DNA of 55,284 nt from Chitinophagaceae bacterium (GCA_025934485.1 JAICXX010000019.1:1-55284); one strand, 5' to 3'. Shown: positions 43,058 through 50,584, counted from the first letter of the stretch. The notes: generated by a model not told the origin, from the sequence alone. Translations and numbers: made by a program.

Positions 43058-43714
43058 CTATAAAACTTGTTGCAGATATGCTATCGCCGTGGGCGGGCTC
43101 GCCAGGATGGGCACGCGTCTGTCGGCCTCGGGCAGCGCCTCTACCACCCGCGCCATAGATGCCTGTGCAAGGACGATCACATCCACCTGTGCGGACAATT
43201 CTTTTAAGGCCGCTGCCACCATTTGGTCATGCTTCGCGGGATCGCCGCCCATGAGCGCCTCGAAAGCGCCTTCGCATAATCTTGCCGTTAGCTCGATGTG
43301 CTTGCCGGCTACCGCCGCCCTGCGTCTGACGAGGTCACTGGTAGGCGCGAGCGTCGTGGGCAGCGTAGCGATCACGCCTATCTTTTTGCCTTTGGCGACG
43401 GCGAGATCGGCCATGGGCTGGTCTACACGAAGCACCGGGACGCGCGTTAGCTGGGCCGAAGCCTCGACCGCCGCCCCGATGGACGAGCAGGTCACCAGGA
43501 TATAATCCGCCCCGGCATTTTCCGCGGAGCCTACATAATCGACGACCCGCCGCGCGGTCTGCGCCGTCAGTTCTCCCTTGCGGATCACGTCGGCGATCAG
43601 GCTGTCGTCGACGATGTTGAATACTTTCACTCCCGGCAGCGCCTTGCTGGTCAGCTGCTGGAACACCGGCACCAGTGTCGCGGAGGTGTGTATGAGGCCC
43701 AATGTCTTTTGCAT
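43058..43714 (-). CDS. Asp/Glu-racemase-fold protein with one catalytic Cys
   Basis: A 218-residue member of the aspartate/glutamate/hydantoin racemase superfamily. The first catalytic position is Cys76 in YILVTCSSIGAAVEAS; the second motif, normally LGC, reads VLAQASMARV with Gln184 where the second Cys should be. Loss of one Cys is expected in family members that do not racemise, such as decarboxylases or isomerases. The start MQKTLGLIHTSATL is typical; the longer frame is shadow. It sits between the DUF1537 kinase and BASS genes. Confidence 0.85.
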   Translation of the reverse strand: MQKTLGLIHTSATLVPVFQQLTSKALPGVKVFNIVDDSLIADVIRKGELTAQTARRVVDYVGSAENAGADYILVTCSSIGAAVEASAQLTRVPVLRVDQPMADLAVAKGKKIGVIATLPTTLAPTSDLVRRRAAVAGKHIELTARLCEGAFEALMGGDPAKHDQMVAAALKELSAQVDVIVLAQASMARVVEALPEADRRVPILASPPTAIAYLQQVL

Positions 43715-43722
43715 ATCGGATG

Positions 43723-45171
43723 TTATTTTTTTCCTGCTAATAATTTTCCAAAATAGTCTTCGGCGCCCACCTGGCCACCCTTGAGGTTGATCTCCAGTCC
43801 ATCTACGGGTGAGCCCGGCGCATGTGCGCGGCAAAGCGGCGCACCCGGTATGAGCGGACAGATCATTTCCACCGCTTCGATGCCCAATGCCCGCGCGGCA
43901 TAGCTCGACGTGTCCCCGCCAGCGATCACCAGCCGGCGTAAACCGCGGCTCGCTCCCGAGGGCTGCGTCGTGGGGCCGGTCCCATCCGCGCTCCGTGCTT
44001 CGGCAACAATGCTTTTCACCAGTCTTCCCAACCCCGTCCCGAGCAACGCGGCCGGCGTCGACCCCGCAAGCGTATGCCCCGTGTGCAGGATCACACTGCG
44101 CCCTTCGGCAAGATAGCTAACGCCCGCTTGCACGATCGCCCGAAAGTCGTCCCTGTCGCCCCCGCCGGGAACCCCCGCGCTCCCCCACTCGCCCATCGCG
44201 GCAGCATCCAGCGCGATCTCCGCAAACCCATTTTCACGCGCCCAGATGATCTGCCCCGCCGTCACCGGCGAACAAGACCCCGAGGCCACCAGCAACGGTT
44301 CGGCACGGCCGGCCTCCGGCCATTCCTCAACAGGTGTGAGTCGGCCCACACCTCGCCAGTGATCCCCCAGCGCCATCTCCACCGCCGAAGAGCCCACCGT
44401 GAACAGCGGCTGCTCCGGCGAGCCGTATCCAGCCAGCAGCTCACCGATGCCGGCGAGCTGCGAAGTATACAAGACATCGATCAGAGTCACCGCCGAAGCC
44501 TCTAACACGGCACGTCGCTCGATCAGGCTTTGTTCCAGCCCAAGGATATCCAGCAGCCCGATCGCCCGCGCGGTCTGGCGGCCAAGATGTACCCGCAGAT
44601 CCGCTTCGTCGGCGGGCGTCACCGGGTGCTTGCTCATCGACGGATGGCGGTCCAGCCGGTAGATGTTTCCCCCGCTGCCGATACCCATGCGGGCGTAGAG
44701 ATTGCCAAAGACGCAATAACGACCCAGCGCCGGCGCGCCGCCCAACACGGGGACGAACCGCGAGCGAAAGACTTCTGCGCCGATATCGATGGCCCGCCCG
44801 ATCGAACCCGTCCTTGGCGAGGAATCGAATGTAGAGCAAACTTTGTAATGGATATGCGGCACCCGCAGGCTGGCCAGCATGGCAAAGGCCGGGCGCAACA
44901 CCGCTTCCATCTCTTCGGTTGTCATGGCGCGCGTCATACCCGCAATGCCTATCGCATCCAGATCGGGATACCGCTGAAGCTGCGCCGCCTCCGGCGGCTC
45001 CAGGAACAGCACCGTCCGCGCGCCGGCCCGGCTGAGGAATTCGAGGGCGTCAGTCGAGCCCGTGAAGTCGTCGCCATAGAATGCCAGCAGCAACCGCTCG
45101 CGGTCCCGGCTCGAATTCGTACCGCCTCCCGCGCCTTGCTGGCGGCCCTCAAGCGCGTCCTGGTTGCTCAT
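43723..45171 (-). CDS. Four-carbon acid sugar kinase family protein (DUF1537)
   Basis: A 482-residue kinase of the OtnK/DtnK/OiaK group. The N-terminal substrate domain begins LLLAFYGDDFTGSTDALEFL (about 26-45), and the C-terminal nucleotide domain has VIAGGDTSSYAARALGIEA and the final GGQVGAEDYFGKLL. These enzymes phosphorylate 3-oxo acid sugars. Paired with a RuBisCO-like protein, the closest known role is 3-oxo-isoapionate kinase. The ATG at 45171 overlaps the preceding stop (ATGA), so the two are translationally coupled. Confidence 0.88.
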   Translation of the reverse strand: MSNQDALEGRQQGAGGGTNSSRDRERLLLAFYGDDFTGSTDALEFLSRAGARTVLFLEPPEAAQLQRYPDLDAIGIAGMTRAMTTEEMEAVLRPAFAMLASLRVPHIHYKVCSTFDSSPRTGSIGRAIDIGAEVFRSRFVPVLGGAPALGRYCVFGNLYARMGIGSGGNIYRLDRHPSMSKHPVTPADEADLRVHLGRQTARAIGLLDILGLEQSLIERRAVLEASAVTLIDVLYTSQLAGIGELLAGYGSPEQPLFTVGSSAVEMALGDHWRGVGRLTPVEEWPEAGRAEPLLVASGSCSPVTAGQIIWARENGFAEIALDAAAMGEWGSAGVPGGGDRDDFRAIVQAGVSYLAEGRSVILHTGHTLAGSTPAALLGTGLGRLVKSIVAEARSADGTGPTTQPSGASRGLRRLVIAGGDTSSYAARALGIEAVEMICPLIPGAPLCRAHAPGSPVDGLEINLKGGQVGAEDYFGKLLAGKK

Positions 45172-46415
45172 TTGCTTCCAAATTTTTGTACTGATTTTCC
45201 AAAGGCAGGAAATTTTTTTGCGCCTTCTTCGACCGAAAGCCCTTCGACGGCGGCCTGCCATGCTTCACGCAAGGCGGTGACACCACCCGCAGGTCCATCC
45301 GGATGGGCCATGATGCCACCACCCGCCATATACAGCAGATCTACCGTCCTGGTGCGCCGGTAGGTTTCAGGCGCCTGTCCGCCCCATTGCCCCGAAGATA
45401 CCACGGGCAGAATGGAATAGCCGCCGAGGAAGGGTGTGAGGCACGCTTCAATGGACCGAACTACCGAGTCATCGGACTCCCAGAATTTGTTTTGGATGCC
45501 GTTGACATGGATCTGGTCGACACCCGCGAGCCGCCATATTTTTTGATATGCGGGGAACTCGATCCCCAGCAATGGATGGCGGTTGAGCATTCCCCAGCCA
45601 TTACGATGGCCATGGATCGGCAAGGTCCGCAGATCGCCCAGCTTTTTGACGCCGGAAAGTCCCACGCTATTGAGGCTCACCATCGCGCAGGTGGCCCCGG
45701 CCTTGACAAGGGTTTCATACCGCCGCAGCATCGTGTCCATCTCGGCGCTGAGGTTGAAGGCATACATTATTTTTTTGCCGGTCTTATCGGCGTGGTCGTT
45801 GATCACCTTCATGACTGCCGTGACCCGGTCTTCAAAAGAAGAGTTGGCGGCCGCCGAAAGCAATTCGTCGTCTTTGATGAAATCGATGCCCGCACCCGCC
45901 AGCGTTTGTACGAGCTCCGCCGTTTGCCGCGGTGTCATGCCGATGCTGGGCTTGATAATGGTTCCGATGAGCGGACGCCCCTGCACCCCGGTGAGCCGCC
46001 GGCACCCTTCGATACCAAAAGCCGGCCCCGCGAAATGCTGTGCAAAGGAAGCCGGGATCTCGAGGTCCATCAGCTTCAGGCCGGTAAAGGCGCTAAGTTC
46101 ATACAGATTGCCCTGTACCGTGGAGATCAGCACTGGAAGGTTATAACCACAATTTTCGATGGACCAGGAGATTTCGATGGCCGCCCGGTGAAACGGCCCC
46201 TTTTGAAAACCCGCTCCACCCGGGATAGCGGGTATGTCGACGGTCTCCAGGTGTTTTACCGATTCCACACGCGCCGCAAAACGAGCCTTCAGCTCTTCGG
46301 TCTCACCCGGCACGGCGACAAAGGTCCCCGAACTCTGCTCTCCTGCCAGGATCGCTGCCGCCGCTTCGGGCTGCAACGGCGTTTCTATGTAATACCGGGC
46401 GACAATTCGTTCCAT
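45168..46415 (-). CDS. RuBisCO-like protein (form IV)
   Basis: A 415-residue RuBisCO large-subunit homologue. Lys155 in GTIIKPSIGM and the metal site Lys181-Asp-Asp183-Glu184 in DFIKDDE are retained. The loop-6 Lys that orients CO2 in true RuBisCO is absent (VVSSGQWGGQ), so it is not a carbon-fixing enzyme. With the DUF1537 kinase it matches the pair that acts on 3-oxo-isoapionate-4-phosphate (transcarboxylase/hydrolase or decarboxylase). It is the first gene of a four-gene operon. Confidence 0.88.
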   Translation of the reverse strand: MERIVARYYIETPLQPEAAAAILAGEQSSGTFVAVPGETEELKARFAARVESVKHLETVDIPAIPGGAGFQKGPFHRAAIEISWSIENCGYNLPVLISTVQGNLYELSAFTGLKLMDLEIPASFAQHFAGPAFGIEGCRRLTGVQGRPLIGTIIKPSIGMTPRQTAELVQTLAGAGIDFIKDDELLSAAANSSFEDRVTAVMKVINDHADKTGKKIMYAFNLSAEMDTMLRRYETLVKAGATCAMVSLNSVGLSGVKKLGDLRTLPIHGHRNGWGMLNRHPLLGIEFPAYQKIWRLAGVDQIHVNGIQNKFWESDDSVVRSIEACLTPFLGGYSILPVVSSGQWGGQAPETYRRTRTVDLLYMAGGGIMAHPDGPAGGVTALREAWQAAVEGLSVEEGAKKFPAFGKSVQKFGSK

Positions 46416-46554
46416 TGCAGCAAGATAGAAATAAATGTCAGCTAAACATTAATTTCCCCGGCGCTTTTTTCCGCAATCGTTGCCGGTGCGCCCCGTCCCG
46501 TCAACCTCGGCATGCGCGCACAAAAAAACCAACCCCAGCACCACCCATTAGTGC
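46416..46554. other. Intergenic gap with left direct repeat
   Basis: This gap upstream of the RuBisCO-like gene holds the left 22-bp repeat (46510-46531) and marks the change from GC-rich flank to AT-rich cassette at about 46550. A TATCTTG stretch just before the RuBisCO-like ATG is a weak -7 candidate. Confidence 0.5.
46510..46531. repeat. 22-bp direct repeat, left copy
   Basis: Identical over 22 bp to 47403-47424. It contains the palindrome TGCGCGCA followed by C and seven A residues. It lies outside the AT-rich segment, on its left border. Confidence 0.85.
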
Positions 46555-47073
46555 TTATCTTATCTTTACTTCTAGCTGCCTGCCTAATCCCGTAACAACG
46601 ATCTTTTGCAGTGTCGAAAGCTCGATTCCAGATCTGTCATTCTCGATCCGTGAGATATAATTCGGCGTGGTTCCACTCCGCTGCGCCAAAACCTTCTGCG
46701 TCAGGCCTGATTGTTCACGAATTTCCCGTAGCCTCTGACCAATTGCCAATGTTGAAACAAGTAAATCCTTTTTACTATATTTAAAAAGAACATCGGCGCC
46801 AATTTCGAAAGGCACACGTATCTTTTTCCCTTTAAAAACAACGGAGTCCCCAGCATTGTGCCAGGATAAAGTATTGTTATTCAGCTGGACCTTCTTGAAC
46901 TCTTTAGGAATTGATAATTTTCGTATGCCAGCGCGTCTGGATAACCCCATATCCTTAAAGACCTCTCTGAAATCGATCATTCGGGAATCACCGTTATTAA
47001 AGACAACAGAAATGCTCAAACCATCGATTCGGTTGATCTTTAAAATTCTTGGTATTTTGATAGTTTTTCTCAC
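46555..47073 (-). CDS. DUF2442-HTH fusion protein (Xre type)
   Basis: A 172-residue protein. Residues about 8-100 resemble DUF2442 (PRILKINRIDGLSISVVFNNG...DFREVF, then VQLNNNTLSWHNAGDSV). Residues about 110-170 are a Cro/C1-type helix-turn-helix: AIGQRLREIREQSGLTQKVLAQRSGTTPNYISRIE. The start is GTG, overlapping the TGA of the DUF4160 gene. The gene is AT-rich compared with its surroundings. Role as DNA-binding partner and autorepressor of a toxin-antitoxin-like module is inferred. Confidence 0.82.
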   Translation of the reverse strand: MRKTIKIPRILKINRIDGLSISVVFNNGDSRMIDFREVFKDMGLSRRAGIRKLSIPKEFKKVQLNNNTLSWHNAGDSVVFKGKKIRVPFEIGADVLFKYSKKDLLVSTLAIGQRLREIREQSGLTQKVLAQRSGTTPNYISRIENDRSGIELSTLQKIVVTGLGRQLEVKIR

Positions 47074-47309
47074 TTTTTTAAGCGTGGGTTTAATTTATAA
47101 AATATAGCCAAAGCTTCGCTCTCGTTTTCCTTTAGCCAGGCAACCACCTTTTTAAGTTGTTTGCCCGGCAAATATCCTGCATAGACCTTTTTCCGGATAA
47201 TCTCCACTAACGCTTCGTCTTCATTGTATGCCGCATGTATATGTGCAGGCACATGATCATTATAGTAAATGTTTATACAAATCCCGTCAATAAGGTCAAT
47301 GGTAGGCAA
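47070..47309 (-). CDS. DUF4160-family protein
   Basis: A 79-residue protein matching DUF4160: MPTIDLIDGICINIYYNDHVPAHIHAAYNEDEALVEI is the family's N-terminal block (cited as two parts, MPTIDLIDGI and YNDHVPAHIHA). The start codon is TTG, supported by the conserved MPTI beginning and by the promoter 17 nt upstream. Its stop overlaps the next gene's GTG. DUF4160 genes are frequently paired with DUF2442 genes; a toxin-like role has been suspected but not shown here. Confidence 0.85.
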   Translation of the reverse strand: MPTIDLIDGICINIYYNDHVPAHIHAAYNEDEALVEIIRKKVYAGYLPGKQLKKVVAWLKENESEALAIFYKLNPRLKK

Positions 47310-47325
47310 GCGATCCTCTTTCCAA

Positions 47326-47357
47326 CGAAGTTACCTAATTAGGTACATTTTACCAAA
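47326..47357 (-). promoter_or_regulatory. Promoter of the cassette with palindromic operator
   Basis: On the minus strand TTTG (47357-47354), a 20-bp spacer and TAACTTCG (47333-47326) form a near-consensus Bacteroidota promoter. Inside the spacer and touching the -7 box lies the perfect 14-bp palindrome TACCTAATTAGGTA at 47332-47345. A repressor bound there would block the promoter; the HTH protein of the cassette is the obvious candidate. Confidence 0.65.
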
Positions 47358-47402
47358 CTCTTTTACTCCTACTGCGCACACCAGCGCCATCCCCCCACCC
47401 TT

Positions 47403-47424
47403 GCATGCGCGCACAAAAAAACCA
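47403..47424. repeat. 22-bp direct repeat, right copy
   Basis: Identical to 46510-46531. It lies 4 bp from the stop codon of the aldolase remnant, so the cassette borders that broken gene. Confidence 0.85.
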
Positions 47425-47428
47425 CTCT

Positions 47429-47815
47429 CTACAACGCGGCCTTCGCCTCGAGCGCAGGCTGATAAACACCCCTTCGCGCCAGCATCAGCAACTCAAGCCG
47501 TTGCAGGATCAACTCCTGCGCCGCGGCGACATTCTCTTTTTTGCCGGCCGATCGCTCCATCGCGCGATTCTGGATCGCGTTCAGATGTTCCGTCGCCTCT
47601 TCGGGCGTCTGCCCACCCGACAAAAAGGCGATACCGCCCACGGCCGCCGGTACACCCTGCTCCGTCGACTGACCCACCGTTTCATCGACGAGGATCGCCC
47701 CGCTGAGATACTCGCCGATCCCGAACGTGGTGACGATGAGCTCCCGGTAAGCCCTTCGGTTTTCGAGCGTCGTCGGGATGCCGATCGCCTCAAAACGCCC
47801 GGTGATGGTGGGGGA
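47429..47815 (-). pseudogene. Remnant of class I fructose-bisphosphate aldolase
   Basis: The frame begins with the aldolase N-terminal block SPTITGRFEAIGIPTTLENR and RAYRELIVTTFGIGEYLSGA, then jumps from GVP directly to the C-terminal block AAVGGIAFLSGGQTPEEATEHLNA, and after a second gap ends with AAQELILQRLELLMLARRGVY. About 200 central residues, including the Schiff-base Lys, are missing, so it cannot be an active aldolase. The frame is still free of stops. Its 5' end runs into the fucosidase start region, and its first 20 or so residues are gone. A short selected protein is possible but unlikely. Confidence 0.75.
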
Positions 47816-47830
47816 TTTACAAAAAATCGG

Positions 47831-47838
47831 TAGCTTTA
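47831..47838 (+). promoter_or_regulatory. -7-like box of the fucosidase gene (TAGCTTTA)
   Basis: TAGCTTTA ends 3 nt before the ATG at 47842, predicting a leaderless transcript. It differs from TAnnTTTG only at the last base. Confidence 0.35.
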
Positions 47839-47841
47839 GAC

Positions 47842-49209
47842 ATGAAGAAACATCTCGCACTCGCTGCATTGCTCTATGTGTCCGCCCAAACCTCCTTCGC
47901 TCAAACCTACACCCCTTCTCCGCAGAACGAAAAGGCCCGCGAATGGTTTACCAACGCCAAGTTCGGGTTGTTTATTCACTGGGGCCCCTTCAGTATCCCC
48001 GGCGACGGCGAATGGGTGATGAACAACCGCAACATCACGGTCAAGAACTATACGCGGCTGGAGAAATTCTTCAACCCCATCGATTTCGACGCGCATACCT
48101 GGGTGGCCCTGGCCAAGTCCGCGGGCATGAAATACATCACCCTCATCACCCGCCATCACGACGGCTTCAGCATGTGGGACACCAAATACTCCGACTTCAA
48201 CATTATGCATACGCCCTATAAAAAGGACATCGTCCGGATGATGGCCGATGAGTGTCACAAGCAGGGTATCAAGCTCTTCTTGTATTATTCGCTGCTCGAC
48301 TGGCGGCGCGACGACTATTCCTGGTGGACGGGCCGCACGGGCCAGGGTACCGGCCGTACCGTTCATGGCGACTGGAACCACTATATCCAATTCATGAAAA
48401 ACCAGCTTACCGAGCTGCTCACCAACTACGGCTCCATCGCCGGTATCTGGTTTGACGGTTATTGGGACCAAATGGCGGAAGAAAGTAAAGACCGCAAAGA
48501 CAACGACGTCCGCGTGGACTGGCATATCCGTGAGATCTACGACCTGATCCATAAACTTCAGCCGCAATGTCTCATCGGCAATAACCATCATATGACCCCG
48601 CTCCCCGGTGAGGATTTCCAGATGTTCGAGCAGGATGTCCCCGGCGAGAACACCAGCGGGTTGAGCTTCCAGAAGATCTCGGCCCTGCCGCTGGAAACCT
48701 GCGCCACCATCAACAACTCCTGGGGCTTTAACATCACCGACACGACCTACAAAACGCCGGCACAGCTTGTCGGCCTGCTCGTCAAATCGGCCGGCAATGG
48801 CGGCAACCTCCTGCTCAACATCGGGCCCATGCCTAACGGCGAGATCCAGCCGGAATTCATCGAGCGTCTCCACTGGATGGGTCACTGGCTCGAGACCTAC
48901 GGCCCCGCCATCTACCATACCAAAGGCGGTTATCTCCGGCCACAGAAATGGGGTTGTCTCACGCTCGGCGAAGGCGACGATGGCGACAAGCAAGGCGCAG
49001 GAGGTGAAAAACTATACGTCCACGTCTTAAAGCAAAATGCCGGCACCATCCGTCTCGAGCAGTTCCCCTACGCAACCATCAAAAAAGCTTACATGCTGAA
49101 AGACAGATCCCCCGTCACCGTCACCTTGCACGACGACGTCGCAGAGATCCCCGCCCAGTCGCCTACCGCCGACGATCCGGACCGGGTCGTGGTGTTGGAG
49201 GTCAAATAA
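47842..49209 (+). CDS. Alpha-L-fucosidase, GH29
   Basis: A 455-residue secreted hydrolase with a signal peptide (about 1-21, ending SFAQ). The GH29 blocks are FGLFIHWGPFSIPGDGEW, LITRHHDGFSMWDTKYSDFN and AGIWFDGYW, in which the Asp is the nucleophile. NSWGFN and GNLLLNIGPM...G follow. It releases terminal fucose (or related sugars) from glycans in the periplasm or outside. It is convergent with an AraC regulator and is near, but not part of, the isomerase/transketolase locus. Confidence 0.93.
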   Translation: MKKHLALAALLYVSAQTSFAQTYTPSPQNEKAREWFTNAKFGLFIHWGPFSIPGDGEWVMNNRNITVKNYTRLEKFFNPIDFDAHTWVALAKSAGMKYITLITRHHDGFSMWDTKYSDFNIMHTPYKKDIVRMMADECHKQGIKLFLYYSLLDWRRDDYSWWTGRTGQGTGRTVHGDWNHYIQFMKNQLTELLTNYGSIAGIWFDGYWDQMAEESKDRKDNDVRVDWHIREIYDLIHKLQPQCLIGNNHHMTPLPGEDFQMFEQDVPGENTSGLSFQKISALPLETCATINNSWGFNITDTTYKTPAQLVGLLVKSAGNGGNLLLNIGPMPNGEIQPEFIERLHWMGHWLETYGPAIYHTKGGYLRPQKWGCLTLGEGDDGDKQGAGGEKLYVHVLKQNAGTIRLEQFPYATIKKAYMLKDRSPVTVTLHDDVAEIPAQSPTADDPDRVVVLEVK

Positions 49210-49222
49210 GGCATCCTTAAGC

Positions 49223-50119
49223 TTAAGCTACAAACCGGTGATACGCCGCCTTCTCCCGGAATACCTGCGGAGAAACGCCGGCATTCTTTTTAAAAAACCG
49301 GCTGAAATAGAATTCATCGTTATAACCCAGCTCGAACGCTATTTCCTTCACAGGTTTCGTCGTCAGATAAAGCTGCCGCTTCGCCTCGATGATCAGCCGT
49401 TCCGCGATCAGCTCCGTGAGCGTCTTGCGAAAATATTGCTTGCTGGCCTTGTTGAGAACGGCCGTGGAGACATGCAGCAGCTTCTCGTAGTTTCCGGCCT
49501 GATGGAGCGTCTTGTAATGCGTTTCGATGGCACTGGTCAGATCGCCCAGGATCGGTGCCGCCTTCTGCGAGGTCTCGGCCTGCTGCTCCATTTTGATCCG
49601 CGACGCATTGATCAGAAACACTTTTAAAAAGGATAGGAGGACATCCCTGTCCGGCTGCCCCTGCCGCCCGAGCTCATCCGTGATCTGCGAAGCGATCGTC
49701 AAAAGCGTCTGATATTCATCGGGAGAAAGGTTTACCACCGGCGTGTCGTAGAGATTATTGAACAGAACTCCATTACAGGACACCTCGTGCCGGTGCTCGA
49801 ACAGACAGAAAAAGCCGGGATGAAAGTTCAGGAGCACCGTCTCGAAGACACCATCCACCACAAGCGAATAGGGCTGATAGATAGAAAAACACAAGGCACA
49901 GGGAGCGCTAAACAAAAATTCCGCCCCGTCCCGCGTGGCCCTCCCCTGCCCCCGGCCAACCAAAAGGATAGAAAAATAAGGCTGCTGGCGCGGCTCCGCA
50001 AATGCCTCGGCGCTGTCGAAACCGGCAATCTCCAGCGAAAGACCGCCAGTGTGTGGGTCCCGAAGCACCAGAGGATCGAAACGAATGGAATTATCCATGG
50101 GAAAGGTTTTTCTGTCCAT
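49223..50119 (-). CDS. AraC-family transcriptional regulator
   Basis: A 298-residue regulator with an N-terminal cupin-like sensor domain (about 30-130) and a C-terminal AraC helix-turn-helix pair (about 205-292; YFRKTLTELIAERLIIEAKRQLYLT, KEIAFELGYNDEFYFSRFFKKNAGVSPQVFRE). The start at 50119 is chosen because a TACCTTTG box ends 6 nt before it; 50098 is possible, and 50167 would overlap the box. It may control the adjacent fucosidase or the divergent DUF1348 gene. Confidence 0.9.
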   Translation of the reverse strand: MDRKTFPMDNSIRFDPLVLRDPHTGGLSLEIAGFDSAEAFAEPRQQPYFSILLVGRGQGRATRDGAEFLFSAPCALCFSIYQPYSLVVDGVFETVLLNFHPGFFCLFEHRHEVSCNGVLFNNLYDTPVVNLSPDEYQTLLTIASQITDELGRQGQPDRDVLLSFLKVFLINASRIKMEQQAETSQKAAPILGDLTSAIETHYKTLHQAGNYEKLLHVSTAVLNKASKQYFRKTLTELIAERLIIEAKRQLYLTTKPVKEIAFELGYNDEFYFSRFFKKNAGVSPQVFREKAAYHRFVA

Positions 50120-50125
50120 GTTCCG

Positions 50126-50133
50126 CAAAGGTA
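50126..50133 (-). promoter_or_regulatory. -7 box of the AraC gene (TACCTTTG)
   Basis: A perfect TAnnTTTG on the minus strand, ending 6 nt before the ATG at 50119. Confidence 0.5.
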
Positions 50134-50167
50134 TCGATTCGGAATTTTGCCTTTTAAAAAAAAGCAA

Positions 50168-50584
50168 ATGTCAACAACAACAAAGTTCCTCACGCCCCCC
50201 TGGGACATGGACACCGCCGCAGAACGACTCATCGCCGAAGCCGCCGCCTGGAATTCTCACGATCCCGAACGGCTCGCGGAAGGCTATGCCGATACTTTTG
50301 AAATGCGCGACGGGCTCACCGTCCTTACAAGCAAAGAGGCGCTAAAACAATTCGTCCGGGAAAAATTCGACAAACAGCTCGATCATACCGTCAAGCTCGA
50401 TCTCTGGGGCGCCCTAAAAACCCGCATGGCCGTTCGGTTCGAAACGGAATGGCACGACGCAGGAGGTCAATGGTTCCGGAGCTATGGCGTCGTCGTCTAC
50501 CAGTTCAATGACACCGGCCTGGTCGAAAGACGCTTTGCCAGCGAAGAAACGACCGCCATCGCCGCGGGAGACCGCGGGCTCTGA
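50168..50584 (+). CDS. DUF1348 (nuclear transport factor 2-like) protein
   Basis: A 138-residue cystatin-like/NTF2-fold protein. AEAAAWNSHDPERLAEGYAD, VREKFDKQLDHTVKLDLWGAL and RMAVRFETEWHDAGGQWFRSYG match DUF1348. Related SnoaL-like proteins bind small hydrophobic ligands or act as isomerases; the substrate is unknown. Start at 50168 (MSTTTKFLTPPW) is typical; the long upstream frame is antisense to the AraC gene. A strong terminator follows. Confidence 0.88.
   Translation: MSTTTKFLTPPWDMDTAAERLIAEAAAWNSHDPERLAEGYADTFEMRDGLTVLTSKEALKQFVREKFDKQLDHTVKLDLWGALKTRMAVRFETEWHDAGGQWFRSYGVVVYQFNDTGLVERRFASEETTAIAAGDRGL

Larger units (their letters stand above)
46510..47424. mobile_element. Candidate mobile cassette carrying a toxin-antitoxin-like pair
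   Basis: An 893-bp repeat-to-repeat interval with clearly lower GC than both flanks, two overlapping genes of a DUF4160/DUF2442 type, its own promoter, and a perfect 22-bp direct repeat at the ends. It encodes no recombinase, so if mobile it needs help in trans; alternatively the repeat is a duplication left by illegitimate insertion. Confidence 0.45.

Noticed and set aside
45168-46415. True carbon-fixing RuBisCO
   Set aside because: The loop-6 Lys is absent, there is no small subunit or phosphoribulokinase, and the partner is a DUF1537 kinase.
47429-47869. A normal 146-residue gene
   Set aside because: The frame is a join of distant aldolase blocks with the catalytic centre missing, and its start runs into the fucosidase coding region.
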